From: Streptomyces sp. SLBN-118
GTDB lineage: Bacteria > Actinomycetota > Actinomycetes > Streptomycetales > Streptomycetaceae
Length of the DNA: 64,000 bases
Assembly: GCF_006715635.1 (NCBI RefSeq)
Contig: NZ_VFNP01000001.1
Location: 1,240,001-1,304,000 of the forward strand
Direction of reading: 5' to 3'
Within the stretch, counting starts at the first letter, position 1. Every line of letters starts with the position of its first letter. The notes beneath the pieces are model-generated. The model was not told the DNA's origin, did not search any database, and saw only the letters and a program-made list of their open reading frames with translations. This document shows positions 8,290 through 17,913 of this stretch, piece by piece. Position numbers and translations under genes: made by a program.

Positions 8290-9329
8290 ATGCTGCACCG
8301 ACTCTGTCGGTCGTCGTCTGCGCCTACACCGTCGACCGGTGGGACGACCTCCGCGCCGCGATCGGGTCGGTGCACGCGCAAGCCCGCCCGGCGGACGAAA
8401 TCGTGTTGGTCATCGACCACTGCCAGGAGCTCTACGAACTGGCCTCCACCTCGCTGTCCGGAGTGCGGGTGATTCCCAACCACCAGAGCAAGGGTCTGTC
8501 CGGTGCCCGCAACACCGGTGTGGCCGCGGCCAGGTGCGAGGTGGTGGCCTTCCTCGACGACGACGCGGCGGCCGACCCGGACTGGACCGACCGCATGCTG
8601 GCACGCTACGACGACCCGCACGTCGTGGGCGTCGGCGGGCTCGTCCGGCCATGGTGGGGCACGGACCGGCCGGCATGGTTCCCGCCGGAATTCGACTGGG
8701 TGGTCGGCTGCTCGTACCGGGGACTGCCTGAACAGCCCACCCCGGTACGGAACTTCATCGGCGCCAACATGTCCTTCCGCAGGGCCGAGGTGGTCGCGGC
8801 CGGCGGCTTCCGCACCGACCTGGGACGGGTCGGAACCAGGCCCCTGGGGTGCGAGGAGACCGAGCTGTGTCTGCGGATCGCGGCCCGCCGGCCCGACGCC
8901 GTGCTGCTGTACGAGCCTGCCGCCGCGGTACGTCACCATGTGCCCGGGACGCGTACCACCTGGGCGTACTTCCGTTCCCGCTGCTATGCGGAAGGGCTTT
9001 CCAAGGCGCTGGTCGCCCGGCACAGCGGCAGCAAAGCCGCGCTGGCCAGCGAGCGCACCTATCTGCGGTCGACCATCCCCCAGGCCTTCGTCCGAACCCT
9101 GCGGCTGGGCCGTCCCGGCGCCCTGCGCACCCTTGCGGCGCTGGCCGGAGGCGTCTGGGCCACGGTCGCCGGGTACGTCGTCGGCCGGATTCACTCGCTG
9201 TCGTCCGGCTCCGCCCCCCACCGCCTGCGGCCGCCTCTGGAGCTGCCGAGCGCCGAGGGTGAACCGGTGCCCTTCTGGGGGTCCCCCTACGCCCTGCGAG
9301 GGTGGGGGCCGGTGGGCAGGAAAGGCTGA
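8286..9329 (+). CDS. GT2 family glycosyltransferase
   Basis: 347 residues from the ATG at 8286, which overlaps the previous stop (ATGA). A longer in-frame reading from 8196 lies wholly inside the upstream gene and is rejected. GT-A features are LSVVVCAYTVDRW at the start, SGARNTG near 77, the FLDDDAA metal site near 90, FIGANMSFRR near 160 and GCEETELCLR near 195. A hydrophobic stretch near 285-305 may tether it to the membrane. It is last in the GT2 operon and converges with the GH16 gene 13 bp away. Confidence 0.87.
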   Translation: MNAAPTLSVVVCAYTVDRWDDLRAAIGSVHAQARPADEIVLVIDHCQELYELASTSLSGVRVIPNHQSKGLSGARNTGVAAARCEVVAFLDDDAAADPDWTDRMLARYDDPHVVGVGGLVRPWWGTDRPAWFPPEFDWVVGCSYRGLPEQPTPVRNFIGANMSFRRAEVVAAGGFRTDLGRVGTRPLGCEETELCLRIAARRPDAVLLYEPAAAVRHHVPGTRTTWAYFRSRCYAEGLSKALVARHSGSKAALASERTYLRSTIPQAFVRTLRLGRPGALRTLAALAGGVWATVAGYVVGRIHSLSSGSAPHRLRPPLELPSAEGEPVPFWGSPYALRGWGPVGRKG

Positions 9330-9342
9330 CGCCCGTTACGGC

Positions 9343-10170
9343 TCAGTGCTGCCAGACGCGCACCCAGTCCACCCGCATACGTGCCGAATCGACCGAGGGG
9401 GGCGGGGGGCCGGGAACGCCGACAGCCAGATTCACCAGCACTTCCATGGGGACGTGCGGGATCCTGGCGGGTTCTGTCACCCGGAACCGTTTGACGCCGT
9501 CCACGTACCAGGTCAGCTCGTCGGCCTCCCAGAGAAGCCCGAACACGTGGTACCCGGCGGGGAAATCGGCCGGTCCATAGGTTCCTCTCGCCCGCTGTTC
9601 TGCGCCCTCGCGGTCACGCCAGTGCACATACATGAAGGCCCGCTGCGTGGTTCCGATGAACTCCATAATGTCCAGCTCGGGAGGGGTGTAGCGGGACGCG
9701 GGCATCATCCAGAAGGCCGGGAACATGCCGGCCTGAGGGGGAATGCGAATCGCCGCTTCGAAGTAGCCGTAGGTGAAGGTCCGCCGGGGACGGCCGTCCC
9801 AGTGGTCACGCCCGGTGGAGATCATGCCGGAGGTCCACGGGTAGGTCCTGGCGTCGCTCCCCCGGGTGCTTCGGCGCTCGGCCTTCAGGGTCAGGGAGCC
9901 TCCGCCCACCGACACCTGGCCCGGGAGGTACCACTGCGCCTCGTTGTTCCCGCGGTTGGTGCACCCGTCCTTGTTCCAGTCGTAGCAGGTCACCCAACGT
10001 TCGGTATCGAGTTGCGAACCGTTGAAGTCGTCGTGGAATACCAGCCGCCATGAGCCCGCGGCAGGCGGGCCCGGCGGGGCGCTGCCGCTGCCGCTGCCGC
10101 AGGCCGTCGCCAGGAGAAGCAGCCCCGCGGCCACGGCCTGCCAGGCGCGCCGGGCAGGCCCCGTTCTCAC
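9343..10170 (-). CDS. GH16 family lipoprotein (endo-beta-glucanase-like)
   Basis: 275 residues from the GTG at 10170, which overlaps the upstream stop by 4 bp. A lipoprotein signal ends in LLLLATAC, so Cys is about residue 24 and the mature protein should be anchored on the outer face of the membrane. The GH16 catalytic core is visible with ELDIMEF (nucleophile and acid/base Glu flanking Asp), FPAFWMMP and the terminal RVDWVRVWQH. GH16 enzymes cut beta-1,3- or mixed-linkage glucans and galactans. As the last gene of the operon 14886-9343 it may trim or release the cluster product. Confidence 0.87.
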   Translation of the reverse strand: MRTGPARRAWQAVAAGLLLLATACGSGSGSAPPGPPAAGSWRLVFHDDFNGSQLDTERWVTCYDWNKDGCTNRGNNEAQWYLPGQVSVGGGSLTLKAERRSTRGSDARTYPWTSGMISTGRDHWDGRPRRTFTYGYFEAAIRIPPQAGMFPAFWMMPASRYTPPELDIMEFIGTTQRAFMYVHWRDREGAEQRARGTYGPADFPAGYHVFGLLWEADELTWYVDGVKRFRVTEPARIPHVPMEVLVNLAVGVPGPPPPSVDSARMRVDWVRVWQH

Positions 10171-11438
10171 CGGTTCCTGGCCGCGACCGAGGCGGCGAGC
10201 TGCCGGGCAGCGAAATCCGTGCCGCAGACAAATCGCAGGAACGGCCCGAAGCTGGGTGCTGCGGCCAGTCCAGTGAAGTAGAGGCCGGGCACCGAGGACT
10301 CGAAGCCGGCCGAAAGCCGCGGTGCACCTCCGACGGTCCGTACTGCCTGACGGAGTGTGGGCTCCAGGAGCTCGAGCCGGTCCACGTCCACTCGGTACCC
10401 CGTGGCCATCAGAAGATGGTCGGCGCGCAACCGTTCGCTCCCGCCGCCCGGGTCCGTCAACTCCAGGAGCACCGCCCCGTCCTCCGGCTCGGCGGAACGC
10501 ACCGTGCGCCCGCACAGCACCGGGAAACGGCCTGCGACGCGCTCTCGCAACCACCAGGCTCCGGACGGCCCCAGCACGGTGTGCAGCAGGCGGAACCGCA
10601 CCGGAGTCGGCAGATGGCGGTAGGCAGCGGCGCCTCGGCTGACAGCCAGCAGTGACCAGCCCGGGCCGAGGGGAGAGCCGGGTTTGTGCAGTCGGGTGGA
10701 CCGCGGGCGGGCGCTGGGCAGGTCCGCCTGCGGAGGGTCACCGAAGAGGACGGACGGGGCGCGGGCGACGACGGTGGGACTGGCGCCCGCCTCGTGCAGC
10801 AGTGCTGCGCTCTCCAGCGCGGACTGCCCCGCACCCAGGACGGCCACCTGCTGTCCCGCGAAGCCGGTCAGGTTCCGGTGCTCGCACGTGTGGGAGGTCC
10901 GGCCCGTGGCGGCGAGGCCGCGCAGCTCCGGTGGCTCATGGGCAAAGGGGGCAAGGCCGGTGGACACCACCACGGCCGCGGCGAGGAACTCCTCGCCGGA
11001 GTCCAGCGTGATTGAGAACCCGCCGTCGACGGCCTGTACATGGCGCACCATCGACCGTTCCACTTCTGGCACCCGGCGCTCCTGGAACCATCGCCCGTAG
11101 TCGATGAATTCATCGACCGGGATCGGGTAAAGGTCGCCAACCGGCTCTCTGCCCTGGGCAGCACGGAAATCCGCGAACCCGTACCCGGGCTCCGGGGCGG
11201 AAATGGACGACGCCGCCGGGACGGACTTGAGAAACATGCCTTCGGGCATATGGGTGTCCCAGCCCTGCATCGGCTCGCCGAAAATTCTCAGACGAACCCC
11301 CGATGCGTTCAGCCAGGCAGCGGTGGCGAGCCCGTACGGTCCAGCTCCGATGACCACGACGGGAATGCCTTCCCGGCGGATCTCAGTCGCTCTCGTGGCT
11401 GCCCGGTACCGGGCAGCCACGCGCAAATTCGGGGGCAT
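10167..11438 (-). CDS. FAD-dependent oxidoreductase (flavin monooxygenase-like)
   Basis: 423 residues, ATG with an excellent GGAGGAGG 8 bp upstream. Two dinucleotide-binding folds are seen: VVVIGAGPYGLA near residue 28 (FAD) and VAVLGAGQSALESA near 195 (NADPH), plus the late MATGYR segment near 345. This arrangement fits class B flavin monooxygenases and ornithine-hydroxylase relatives. The substrate is unknown. The stop overlaps the GTG of the GH16 gene, so the two are co-translated. Confidence 0.83.
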   Translation of the reverse strand: MPPNLRVAARYRAATRATEIRREGIPVVVIGAGPYGLATAAWLNASGVRLRIFGEPMQGWDTHMPEGMFLKSVPAASSISAPEPGYGFADFRAAQGREPVGDLYPIPVDEFIDYGRWFQERRVPEVERSMVRHVQAVDGGFSITLDSGEEFLAAAVVVSTGLAPFAHEPPELRGLAATGRTSHTCEHRNLTGFAGQQVAVLGAGQSALESAALLHEAGASPTVVARAPSVLFGDPPQADLPSARPRSTRLHKPGSPLGPGWSLLAVSRGAAAYRHLPTPVRFRLLHTVLGPSGAWWLRERVAGRFPVLCGRTVRSAEPEDGAVLLELTDPGGGSERLRADHLLMATGYRVDVDRLELLEPTLRQAVRTVGGAPRLSAGFESSVPGLYFTGLAAAPSFGPFLRFVCGTDFAARQLAASVAARNR

Positions 11439-11534
11439 TCCCGTACCTCCTCCGAGGAAAGGTCCTTCAACCAGGGTGCACCAGCCGCCCGAAGGCGACC
11501 ATTCGCGGACCCTGCCCGCGCAGCGCCATTCCTG

Positions 11535-11933
11535 TCACGCTTTCGACTCGGGCTCAATGGCCGGTGCGGTGGCCTGCCGTTCCGCAAACCGCTTGCCACC
11601 CCGTCGCGGCATGAGTGCCAGGAGGGAGGTGAGGACGGCGAGTGCCAGCAGAGCCCGCCTGGCGGTGAACGTGCCGCTGAGGAAGAGCGCCTCCGCCACG
11701 AGCACCGACAGCGACAGGCTGAGCACCACGCTGAGTACAGCGGTCTCCAGGAGAGCGACTCGGCCGACGCCTCGCCGCGCCCCGGGACGTACGGGTCCCA
11801 CGGCCGCGAGTCCCGGACAGACGAGCAGAAAGACGGCAGTGATGACAGCGCGCAACGGAGACCCCGCCGGTGCCACGGTGGCCGCGAGGGCCAGCCAGCC
11901 GGACGCTGCGAGCCCCCAACGTAGCGACGTCAT
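11535..11933 (-). CDS. Small integral membrane protein
   Basis: 132 residues with three or four hydrophobic helices (about 10-22, 27-45, 60-85, 88-108) and a basic, Pro/Glu-containing tail. The ATG overlaps the stop of the polytopic protein upstream by 4 bp, so the two are made together and may form a complex. No recognised domain; the function is unknown. Confidence 0.7.
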   Translation of the reverse strand: MTSLRWGLAASGWLALAATVAPAGSPLRAVITAVFLLVCPGLAAVGPVRPGARRGVGRVALLETAVLSVVLSLSLSVLVAEALFLSGTFTARRALLALAVLTSLLALMPRRGGKRFAERQATAPAIEPESKA

Positions 11934-13759
11934 CGGCGGATCGTCTCCCTCGGAGCCTCGTACCGGTACACCACCGCGTCATCGTTGTGATAGACGCGAG
12001 CGAAGCCCGCTGCCCCCGACAGCGCCGACTCCAGTCGTCTCACGGTGTCGGCGGGCAGCTCGCCCGTCAGATAGAGGTCCCTGGCCTGTGCCTGGCTGAG
12101 GATGATGTACGCGGGCTCCTTCGCGGTGGCCCCGTAGACGAACCCCTTCACGCCCTCCACGGGATCTCGTACCAACCGACGTCTGTCCCCGATGTCCTGC
12201 TGGCCCAGTAGCACTTGCTCGTGCTGGTCGTAGTGCATGAAGAGGCCGGGAACGGCGGACGTCAGTGTCACGATCCGTGAGCCTTCGGGAGCGTGAGATG
12301 TCACATAGCGGGCAGCTGCGACCTCCTGGAGGGTGAAGTGGTTCACGGCCTCCTTGCCGTAGTAGCCGAAGACGAGGCCGCCGAGCATGGCCAGCAGCAG
12401 AGGGTAGATGACGAGCATCCGCGGACGTGGCCGCGTGCCGCGGTGCACGAGGAGCGCGGCGATCAGGAAGGCAGCGGCGGGCAGCGCGAACAGGTAGGCC
12501 CGGAAGATCATCTCTCCGCCGTAGGCGTTCGCCGCGAGGATCAGCAGGGGGGAGATCACCAGCAGGGGCAGTCCGGTGCGGCGCGTCCAGGGACGGCGTA
12601 CGAAGCCGATCGCGGCCAGCAGGAACACAAGCCCGGACAGGCCACGGTCGATCCAGGACACCAGGGCCAGTCCCGGCGCTGCGGTGCCAAGGGTGGCCAG
12701 GCCGGAGGAGATGTTGGCATCGGGCTGGATCAAGGCGTCAATCATGCTGCCGATGTGGGGCGAGATGTACGACCGCGCGACGGTGGCGTCCCACGCGGCC
12801 GTGAGGACGAGCGCACCGACCAGAACCGGCAGCACCACCCGCCGGTTGCGGCGCGGCAGCGACAGCACAACCAGCGCGCTGATCAGCATCAGCGGGGTGA
12901 GTGGGTGTGACGACACGATCGCGGCCACGATCACAAGCACCACGAGCAGCAGTCCCGGCGGCCAGGCTCCTCGTCTGCGACGGTCCGGCCGTGGGAGCGC
13001 GGAGGATGGCAGCTGCCGCAGGATCAGGGCGATCACGGTCACGAACAGCAGAAAGGCGAAGGCCTGCGGCGCGAAGTAGTCCTGCCCCACCCAGGAGCAG
13101 GAGTAGAAGATCCATGCCGCTCCCCAGATGAGCCTTCTGTCACGGGCCACCGCCCGGTACAGCAGCAGCAGCGGACCGAGCAGCAGGGCGTTGGTGAACG
13201 CCGGGGCCCAGGCCGCGTACCCGACGGCGGATTCCAGACCGGTGGCCCGCAGGAACAGCGCGTTGAGCTGGAAGAAGCCCGGCCAGTCGTTGTAGATGGA
13301 GAGCCCTTGCGAGTTCGGCACATCGCCGCCGTGTCGCAGCATCGCGTCGACGATCGCCAGATGCTTCCAGGCCCAGGAATAGCGCAGGGTCGGATACAGC
13401 AGCGTGGGCGTGGCGTGGATGACGGCGATCAGCGCCAGGACGTAGGCCGCGTACCAGCTGTTGCCGGTCCGCCGGTCGCCCAGCGCGATGCAGAAACCCA
13501 GGGTGAGCAGGGCCAGTGCGACCCAGAAGAGTACCGGCAGCACCTGCAGCAGACCGAGATCGCGCATCCGGTCGAGGTCGACATTGCGTAGCGACAGCAG
13601 CCACAGGGCGAGCGCGGTCGGCAGCACTGCCCGGATCACCCAGCGGCGCGCGGCTGCTCGCCCTGGCCTGGATTCGCCGGTCGTGGACGTGCCGGGCGGC
13701 GCCTCGGCCCCCGTACGAGACGACATCGAGCGACCTGTCACCGTCGGGCGCTCGCCCAT
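11930..13759 (-). CDS. Polytopic membrane protein, GT-C glycosyltransferase-like
   Basis: 609 residues from the ATG at 13759, which has GAGGAGGTG about 6 bp upstream and overlaps the end of the phosphotransferase gene by 22 bp. After a ~45-residue polar head there are a dozen or so hydrophobic helices, then a soluble C-terminal ~120 residues (VTSHAPEGSRIVTLTSAVPG onward). Loop 1 and the overall plan resemble lipid-sugar-dependent GT-C enzymes or polymer-assembly proteins, but no diagnostic motif was identified. It belongs to the minus-strand operon 14886-9343. Confidence 0.78.
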   Translation of the reverse strand: MGERPTVTGRSMSSRTGAEAPPGTSTTGESRPGRAAARRWVIRAVLPTALALWLLSLRNVDLDRMRDLGLLQVLPVLFWVALALLTLGFCIALGDRRTGNSWYAAYVLALIAVIHATPTLLYPTLRYSWAWKHLAIVDAMLRHGGDVPNSQGLSIYNDWPGFFQLNALFLRATGLESAVGYAAWAPAFTNALLLGPLLLLYRAVARDRRLIWGAAWIFYSCSWVGQDYFAPQAFAFLLFVTVIALILRQLPSSALPRPDRRRRGAWPPGLLLVVLVIVAAIVSSHPLTPLMLISALVVLSLPRRNRRVVLPVLVGALVLTAAWDATVARSYISPHIGSMIDALIQPDANISSGLATLGTAAPGLALVSWIDRGLSGLVFLLAAIGFVRRPWTRRTGLPLLVISPLLILAANAYGGEMIFRAYLFALPAAAFLIAALLVHRGTRPRPRMLVIYPLLLAMLGGLVFGYYGKEAVNHFTLQEVAAARYVTSHAPEGSRIVTLTSAVPGLFMHYDQHEQVLLGQQDIGDRRRLVRDPVEGVKGFVYGATAKEPAYIILSQAQARDLYLTGELPADTVRRLESALSGAAGFARVYHNDDAVVYRYEAPRETIRR

Positions 13760-14886
13760 CGGGACACCTCCTCGAGAACCGGGGCGACGGTGTGGGCCAC
13801 CCACCAACGACTTCGCCCGAACTGCGGCGCCTTCCGCACATTGCTGGACACGTGCCACAGCCACGTCAGCAGCGGAAGTACTGCCGGGTCGCCGCCGTCC
13901 GGATCCACGGCGGCAGTGGAGAGCAGTGCACGGTCCGCAGCCGCCAGCCCGTCGCCACGCAGAGCATCGGCGACCAGCCTTCCCAGCGGGCGGCCGCTGA
14001 GCGCCTGTCGGACTGTCAGTACGAAGGTGCAGGCGTCGATCTCGGAGGGACCGTCCATTCGCGCACTCCCCCAGTCGTAGACACCAGTGACCCGGGTCCG
14101 CTCCTCGTTCAGCAGCACATTGCCGGGATGAAAATCCCCATGCGTCCAGGCCTGCGTCAACACTGCTCCGGCAAGGCCCGCGTCCAGGCGCCGACGCAAC
14201 GCTTCCAGTCCCTCCGCTCCGGCAGCCGTCCTGCACCATCCGATCTCCGACGAGAGGATCTGCAGCTGTGGTTCGGCCCACTCGCCGACCCGTTCGGCTG
14301 CCGGCTGCCTGTGTCCGTTCGCACGCCGCAGTTCCGCCAGGAAGGAGAGTGCGGCAGTGACCGTACGCTGCAGGTCCTGCGGTCGGTGCGGGACCAGGTG
14401 ATCGGCGGGGACGCCCGCGAGCCAGCTCTGGGCCAGCATCCGGGCCGGCCCGTCGGGCCGGTAGCCGACGGGTTGTGGCAGCAACTGCCGCCAAGGTTCG
14501 AGCCGGTCGTCCGCGGCCAGCTGCCGCAGGACCTCCCACTCACGGGCGAGGCCGTCGGCCGCCCTTTCGTTCCTCGGGTGTTTGACCAGGACGGCCCACG
14601 TGCCTCGCTGCAGCCTGAACACGAGCAGGTTGGTCTGAGGGTAGGTGTTTCGCCGAACCACGGTGACTTCGCAGGGGTGCATCCCACGCACCAACCAGTG
14701 CGCCCTCAGGCCGTCGGTCAGTCCTCCGAGAACACGTGGAGAGCGGAGCGGCAGCAGCCCGAGCACAGACTCCCGCAGCGACTGGCCGCTCGGGTGACCC
14801 GTCGGATTCACGGCGTCCGCACACTGCCCGGTCGGAAGCCTCGTCATCGTCTCGGGCGGAGTCGCGAAGTTCTGGGCATGATTCAT
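13738..14886 (-). CDS. Aminoglycoside-phosphotransferase-fold kinase (paralogue 1)
   Basis: 382 residues from the ATG at 14886 (MNHAQNFATPP). A longer in-frame start at 15006 runs into the AT-rich promoter and is less likely. Kinase hallmarks are WAVLVKHPRN (ATP-Lys) near 125, the catalytic loop AWTHGDFHPGNVLL near 262, and the metal-binding GVYDWGSAR near 286. It is clearly paralogous to the gene at 16711, sharing the DFHPGN loop, PLLTWLWHV and W-V-A C-terminal segments. It should phosphorylate a small molecule or sugar. It is first gene of the five-gene operon ending in the GH16 lipoprotein. Confidence 0.83.
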   Translation of the reverse strand: MNHAQNFATPPETMTRLPTGQCADAVNPTGHPSGQSLRESVLGLLPLRSPRVLGGLTDGLRAHWLVRGMHPCEVTVVRRNTYPQTNLLVFRLQRGTWAVLVKHPRNERAADGLAREWEVLRQLAADDRLEPWRQLLPQPVGYRPDGPARMLAQSWLAGVPADHLVPHRPQDLQRTVTAALSFLAELRRANGHRQPAAERVGEWAEPQLQILSSEIGWCRTAAGAEGLEALRRRLDAGLAGAVLTQAWTHGDFHPGNVLLNEERTRVTGVYDWGSARMDGPSEIDACTFVLTVRQALSGRPLGRLVADALRGDGLAAADRALLSTAAVDPDGGDPAVLPLLTWLWHVSSNVRKAPQFGRSRWWVAHTVAPVLEEVSRWASARR

Positions 14887-15331
14887 GATCAAACTTTCGG
14901 GGGCAGGGTGCCCACCGGCACGACATGCGCGTCGCGCGAACGGCGGAACCGATGGGGCCCAGACGGCGGCACTTCGGTCCGACAGCGCAACCGGGCAGCG
15001 GTTCACTTCCTGCTGTCGGCGGTCGATTCTCGAGGAAAGTCACTCAACCATGAGATTCAGGGTATATATGGTACTAATTCCTGTCTCCTCCTACATAAGT
15101 GCTGATGGGTAGCAGGAGCCGGGTAACGGTCCGTCACGCCGCGATCAGAACAGCAGGCGCATCCCCGTCGCGTGAAGGGAGAACCGCGTGTCCACGAGTG
15201 AGGGCGCGAGGCCCTTCCCGGTTGGCGGGTCTTGGCGTACCGGGAGCGAGGCGGCCCGACTGCCTGGCCCCCAACTCCTGGTCGACGTCTGGAGACGCGA
15301 TGACTGATCTCCGCGGTGCACGGGACAACGG
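14887..15331. promoter_or_regulatory. Divergent intergenic region between the kinase operon and the ATP-grasp gene
   Basis: 445 bp without a convincing gene. An AT-rich block lies at about 15045-15110 and contains TATATATGGT at 15063-15072. The same decamer in the same orientation occurs at 16664-16673 before the second kinase gene. It probably holds the promoters of both operons; no clear palindrome or -35/-10 pair could be fixed. Confidence 0.4.
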
Positions 15332-16576
15332 ATGAATCCCGGATCGCCCCTGGACCGGGAGGTGCCCACGCTGCTCACCAAGATCGGCAGCTATCCCCAG
15401 CACCATGGCGGCCTCGGCGTGGTGCGCACGATCGGCCGCATGGGTGTTCCGGTGCACGCCGTCGTCGAGGACCGGTTCACTCCGGTGGCGGTATCACGCC
15501 ATGTCACCAGGAGATTCGTCTGGCCCACTACCGGGCTGGAGGAACCGCGGCTGCTGGTCGAAACCCTACTGTCGATCGGCCGGGCCATCGGCTCGCCCTG
15601 CATCCCCGTACCGACCGACGACGAAGCGGCCGTCCTGCTGGCCGAGAACTCGGACCGGCTGGCGGAGTGCTTCCTGCTCCCACCGACGCCCTCGGACCTG
15701 CCGCGGCGGCTGGCCAGCAAGGCAAGTCTAACCAAGCTCTGCGAGGAGCTCGGCGTACCCACCCCGCGCACACGGGCACCCGCAAACCGCGATGAACTGG
15801 TCGACGCGGCGCGTGAACTGGGCTATCCGGTGGTGCTCAAGAACCGCGAAGCATGGACCAGACTGCGCGCCCCGGCCGTGGGCAACACCACCATGGTCCG
15901 CGACGAGCAGACTCTGCTCGCCCGGTATCCGGAGGAGTCGCTGCCCCCGCTCGTGATGCAGGAATACATCCCCAGGGAGCAGGCCGAGGACTGGATCACG
16001 CATCTCTATTGCGGGGCGGGCGGCGTGCCCCGCGTCGTCTTCACCGGTCTGAAGCTGCGCTCGTGGCCCCCGCACGCAGGGGTGACCACCCGGGCTGTGA
16101 CCCTGCGCAACCCCTGTTTGGCGAAGCTCGCCGGGGAGCTGTGCCGGCGGATCGGCTACAGCGGACCGGCGGACCTCGACTGGCGTTACGACCGGCGCGA
16201 CGGGCGCTACAAGCTGGTGGATTTCAACCCGCGCACGGGTGCCCAGTTCCGACTGTTCGAGAATGTCCACGGAATCGACGTGGTACGGGCGATGCATCTG
16301 GACCTGACGGGCCGCCATGTACCGGTCGGCCCGGAGGTCGAAGGGCGGGTGTTCGTCGCCGGTCAGCTCGATCTGCCATCGGTTGCCGCCTGGCTGTGGG
16401 AGGAGCACCGGCTGCCGCCTGCCCCGCTGCGCGGGACGGAGCGGGCCTGGCTCGCCCGGGACGACCCCATGCCCGCGGCGGCCGAGGCGATCAGGCTGGC
16501 GGGCACCGTGGCGCGTCGCATCGGCTGCTCCCTGAACCTCCGGCTCGGCGGACACCGGAAGGCGTCCTGCCCCTGA
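15332..16576 (+). CDS. ATP-grasp family ligase
   Basis: 414 residues. The N-terminal Rossmann-like part (GGLGVVRTIGRMGVPVHAV) is followed by an ATP-grasp fold: KASLTKLCEELGVPTPRT near 130, ELGYPVVLKNREAW near 165, VMQEYIP near 210, and the metal-binding LVDFNPRTGAQFRLF near 300. The family joins a carboxylate to an amine or similar nucleophile at ATP cost; the substrate is unknown. The sequence resembles D-aspartate-ligase and carbamoyl-phosphate-type ATP-grasps acting in surface or peptide modification. It stands between two paralogous kinase genes. Confidence 0.85.
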   Translation: MNPGSPLDREVPTLLTKIGSYPQHHGGLGVVRTIGRMGVPVHAVVEDRFTPVAVSRHVTRRFVWPTTGLEEPRLLVETLLSIGRAIGSPCIPVPTDDEAAVLLAENSDRLAECFLLPPTPSDLPRRLASKASLTKLCEELGVPTPRTRAPANRDELVDAARELGYPVVLKNREAWTRLRAPAVGNTTMVRDEQTLLARYPEESLPPLVMQEYIPREQAEDWITHLYCGAGGVPRVVFTGLKLRSWPPHAGVTTRAVTLRNPCLAKLAGELCRRIGYSGPADLDWRYDRRDGRYKLVDFNPRTGAQFRLFENVHGIDVVRAMHLDLTGRHVPVGPEVEGRVFVAGQLDLPSVAAWLWEEHRLPPAPLRGTERAWLARDDPMPAAAEAIRLAGTVARRIGCSLNLRLGGHRKASCP

Positions 16577-16663
16577 TGCCGAATCGCGCGCGGCCGGACC
16601 TCTGCGCCTCGCGCGTTGCTGTCGGCACAACCGCAGCGAGTCGTCCAATATCTCGCTAATGCC

Positions 16664-16673
16664 TATATATGGT
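16664..16673 (+). promoter_or_regulatory. TATATATGGT box before the second kinase gene
   Basis: An exact 10-bp match to 15063-15072. It lies 38 bp before the preferred GTG start at 16711, in a locally AT-rich stretch, so it may be part of the promoter or an activator or repressor site common to the two units. Confidence 0.35.
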
Positions 16674-16710
16674 GATGAGCCCTGCTTACGCAACAGTGGA
16701 CGGAGGGTCT

Positions 16711-17778
16711 GTGGAAGTCGCCTTCCCTCGCGCCGAGCTGTCGGTATCCTGGGTGCGCGGCCTTGTCCCGATCCGGCCCCGCGGCCTGCTGACCCGGCCC
16801 GCAGATCTGCTGATGGCCCGTCGGCTGGCGAGCCGGCTGCGTCGGGAAGCCGTCAGCTTCCGCGACCTGCATCGGCTGCAGCGAACTGTCTCCGATCTCC
16901 TGGTGTTCCAGTTGGACGGACAGGCCATGCAGCCCCCTCTGGTTGTCAAGCATCCCCGCAGCAGCCGAGCTGCCGTGTCGCTGGCTGTGGGATGTGAGGC
17001 CGTGCGGCAGCTGACGCGGGACGACCGCCTGGACGACTGGAGGCTGCTGCTGCCTCGTGTGGAGGAATGCCGACTCGATGAGCGGCTTCCCCTGGTCGCG
17101 GAAGGCCTGCTGCCTGGCGTCGAAGGCGACACACTGCTGCGGCGCTCTCCACAACAGGCTCGGCGCGTGGCTGTCTCCGCGCTCCGCACGGTCGGCGACC
17201 TGCACCGGGCGACCGGCCGCCCGGAGCGCGTCACGGACCGTGTCGGGGGCTGGGTGGACCCCCAGCTCGCGATCCTGTCCGAAGAGATCCACTGGTGCCG
17301 CAAGGGCCGCGGCGCGGCCGCCGTCGAGGCACTGCGGGAGCGCCTTGTCCGTGGTCTGGACGGACGTACTCTGACGGTCGCCTGGACCCATGGGGACTTC
17401 CACCCCGGAAACATTCTGCTGAGCGAGGAGCGCGGGACACTCACCGGGGTGATCGACTGGTCGAGCGCCCGCCCCGACGGTCCGTGCGTGATCGATTCCT
17501 ACATGTTCGTTCTGACGCTCCGGCATCAGCGCGGTGGGCGGCAGCTCGGGCGAATCGTGGCCGATGTCGTGCGACGCGGCTCTCTGCTGCCCGACGACCG
17601 CCGCCTCCTCACCGAAGCGGATGTTCCGCCACCGGACGAGGACGAGGCGGTGCTGCCGCTGCTGACCTGGTTGTGGCATGTGGCGGGCAACCTGGCCAAG
17701 TCGGCTCGCTACGGGCGCAGCCATCGATGGGTCGCGGGCAATGTGGTGCCAGTGCTCAAAGAGGTGGCGGGGCGGTAG
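16711..17778 (+). CDS. Aminoglycoside-phosphotransferase-fold kinase (paralogue 2)
   Basis: 355 residues from the GTG at 16711, preferred because GGAGGG lies about 4 bp upstream; an ATG at 16669 lies inside the TATATATGGT box. The ATP-Lys segment PPLVVKHPRSS lies near 90, the catalytic loop AWTHGDFHPGNILL near 230 and GVIDWSSAR near 254. It is a paralogue of the gene at 13738-14886 with the same order of motifs, including the VLPLLTWLWHVAGN tail. The substrate is unknown. It is followed after 135 bp by the first FemAB-like gene. Confidence 0.83.
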   Translation: MEVAFPRAELSVSWVRGLVPIRPRGLLTRPADLLMARRLASRLRREAVSFRDLHRLQRTVSDLLVFQLDGQAMQPPLVVKHPRSSRAAVSLAVGCEAVRQLTRDDRLDDWRLLLPRVEECRLDERLPLVAEGLLPGVEGDTLLRRSPQQARRVAVSALRTVGDLHRATGRPERVTDRVGGWVDPQLAILSEEIHWCRKGRGAAAVEALRERLVRGLDGRTLTVAWTHGDFHPGNILLSEERGTLTGVIDWSSARPDGPCVIDSYMFVLTLRHQRGGRQLGRIVADVVRRGSLLPDDRRLLTEADVPPPDEDEAVLPLLTWLWHVAGNLAKSARYGRSHRWVAGNVVPVLKEVAGR

Positions 17779-17913
17779 CGCCCAGCACCTGTTGCCCGGC
17801 TGCCGACTGCCGCCGGGAGGCCGTGCGACGGGGCTCGGCCTAGGCTCGGGAAAGGCAGGCAGGGCCCCCGTCCCCCGCCCCGTCCTCTTACCCCCGGTCA
17901 GCAGGAGGAGGCC

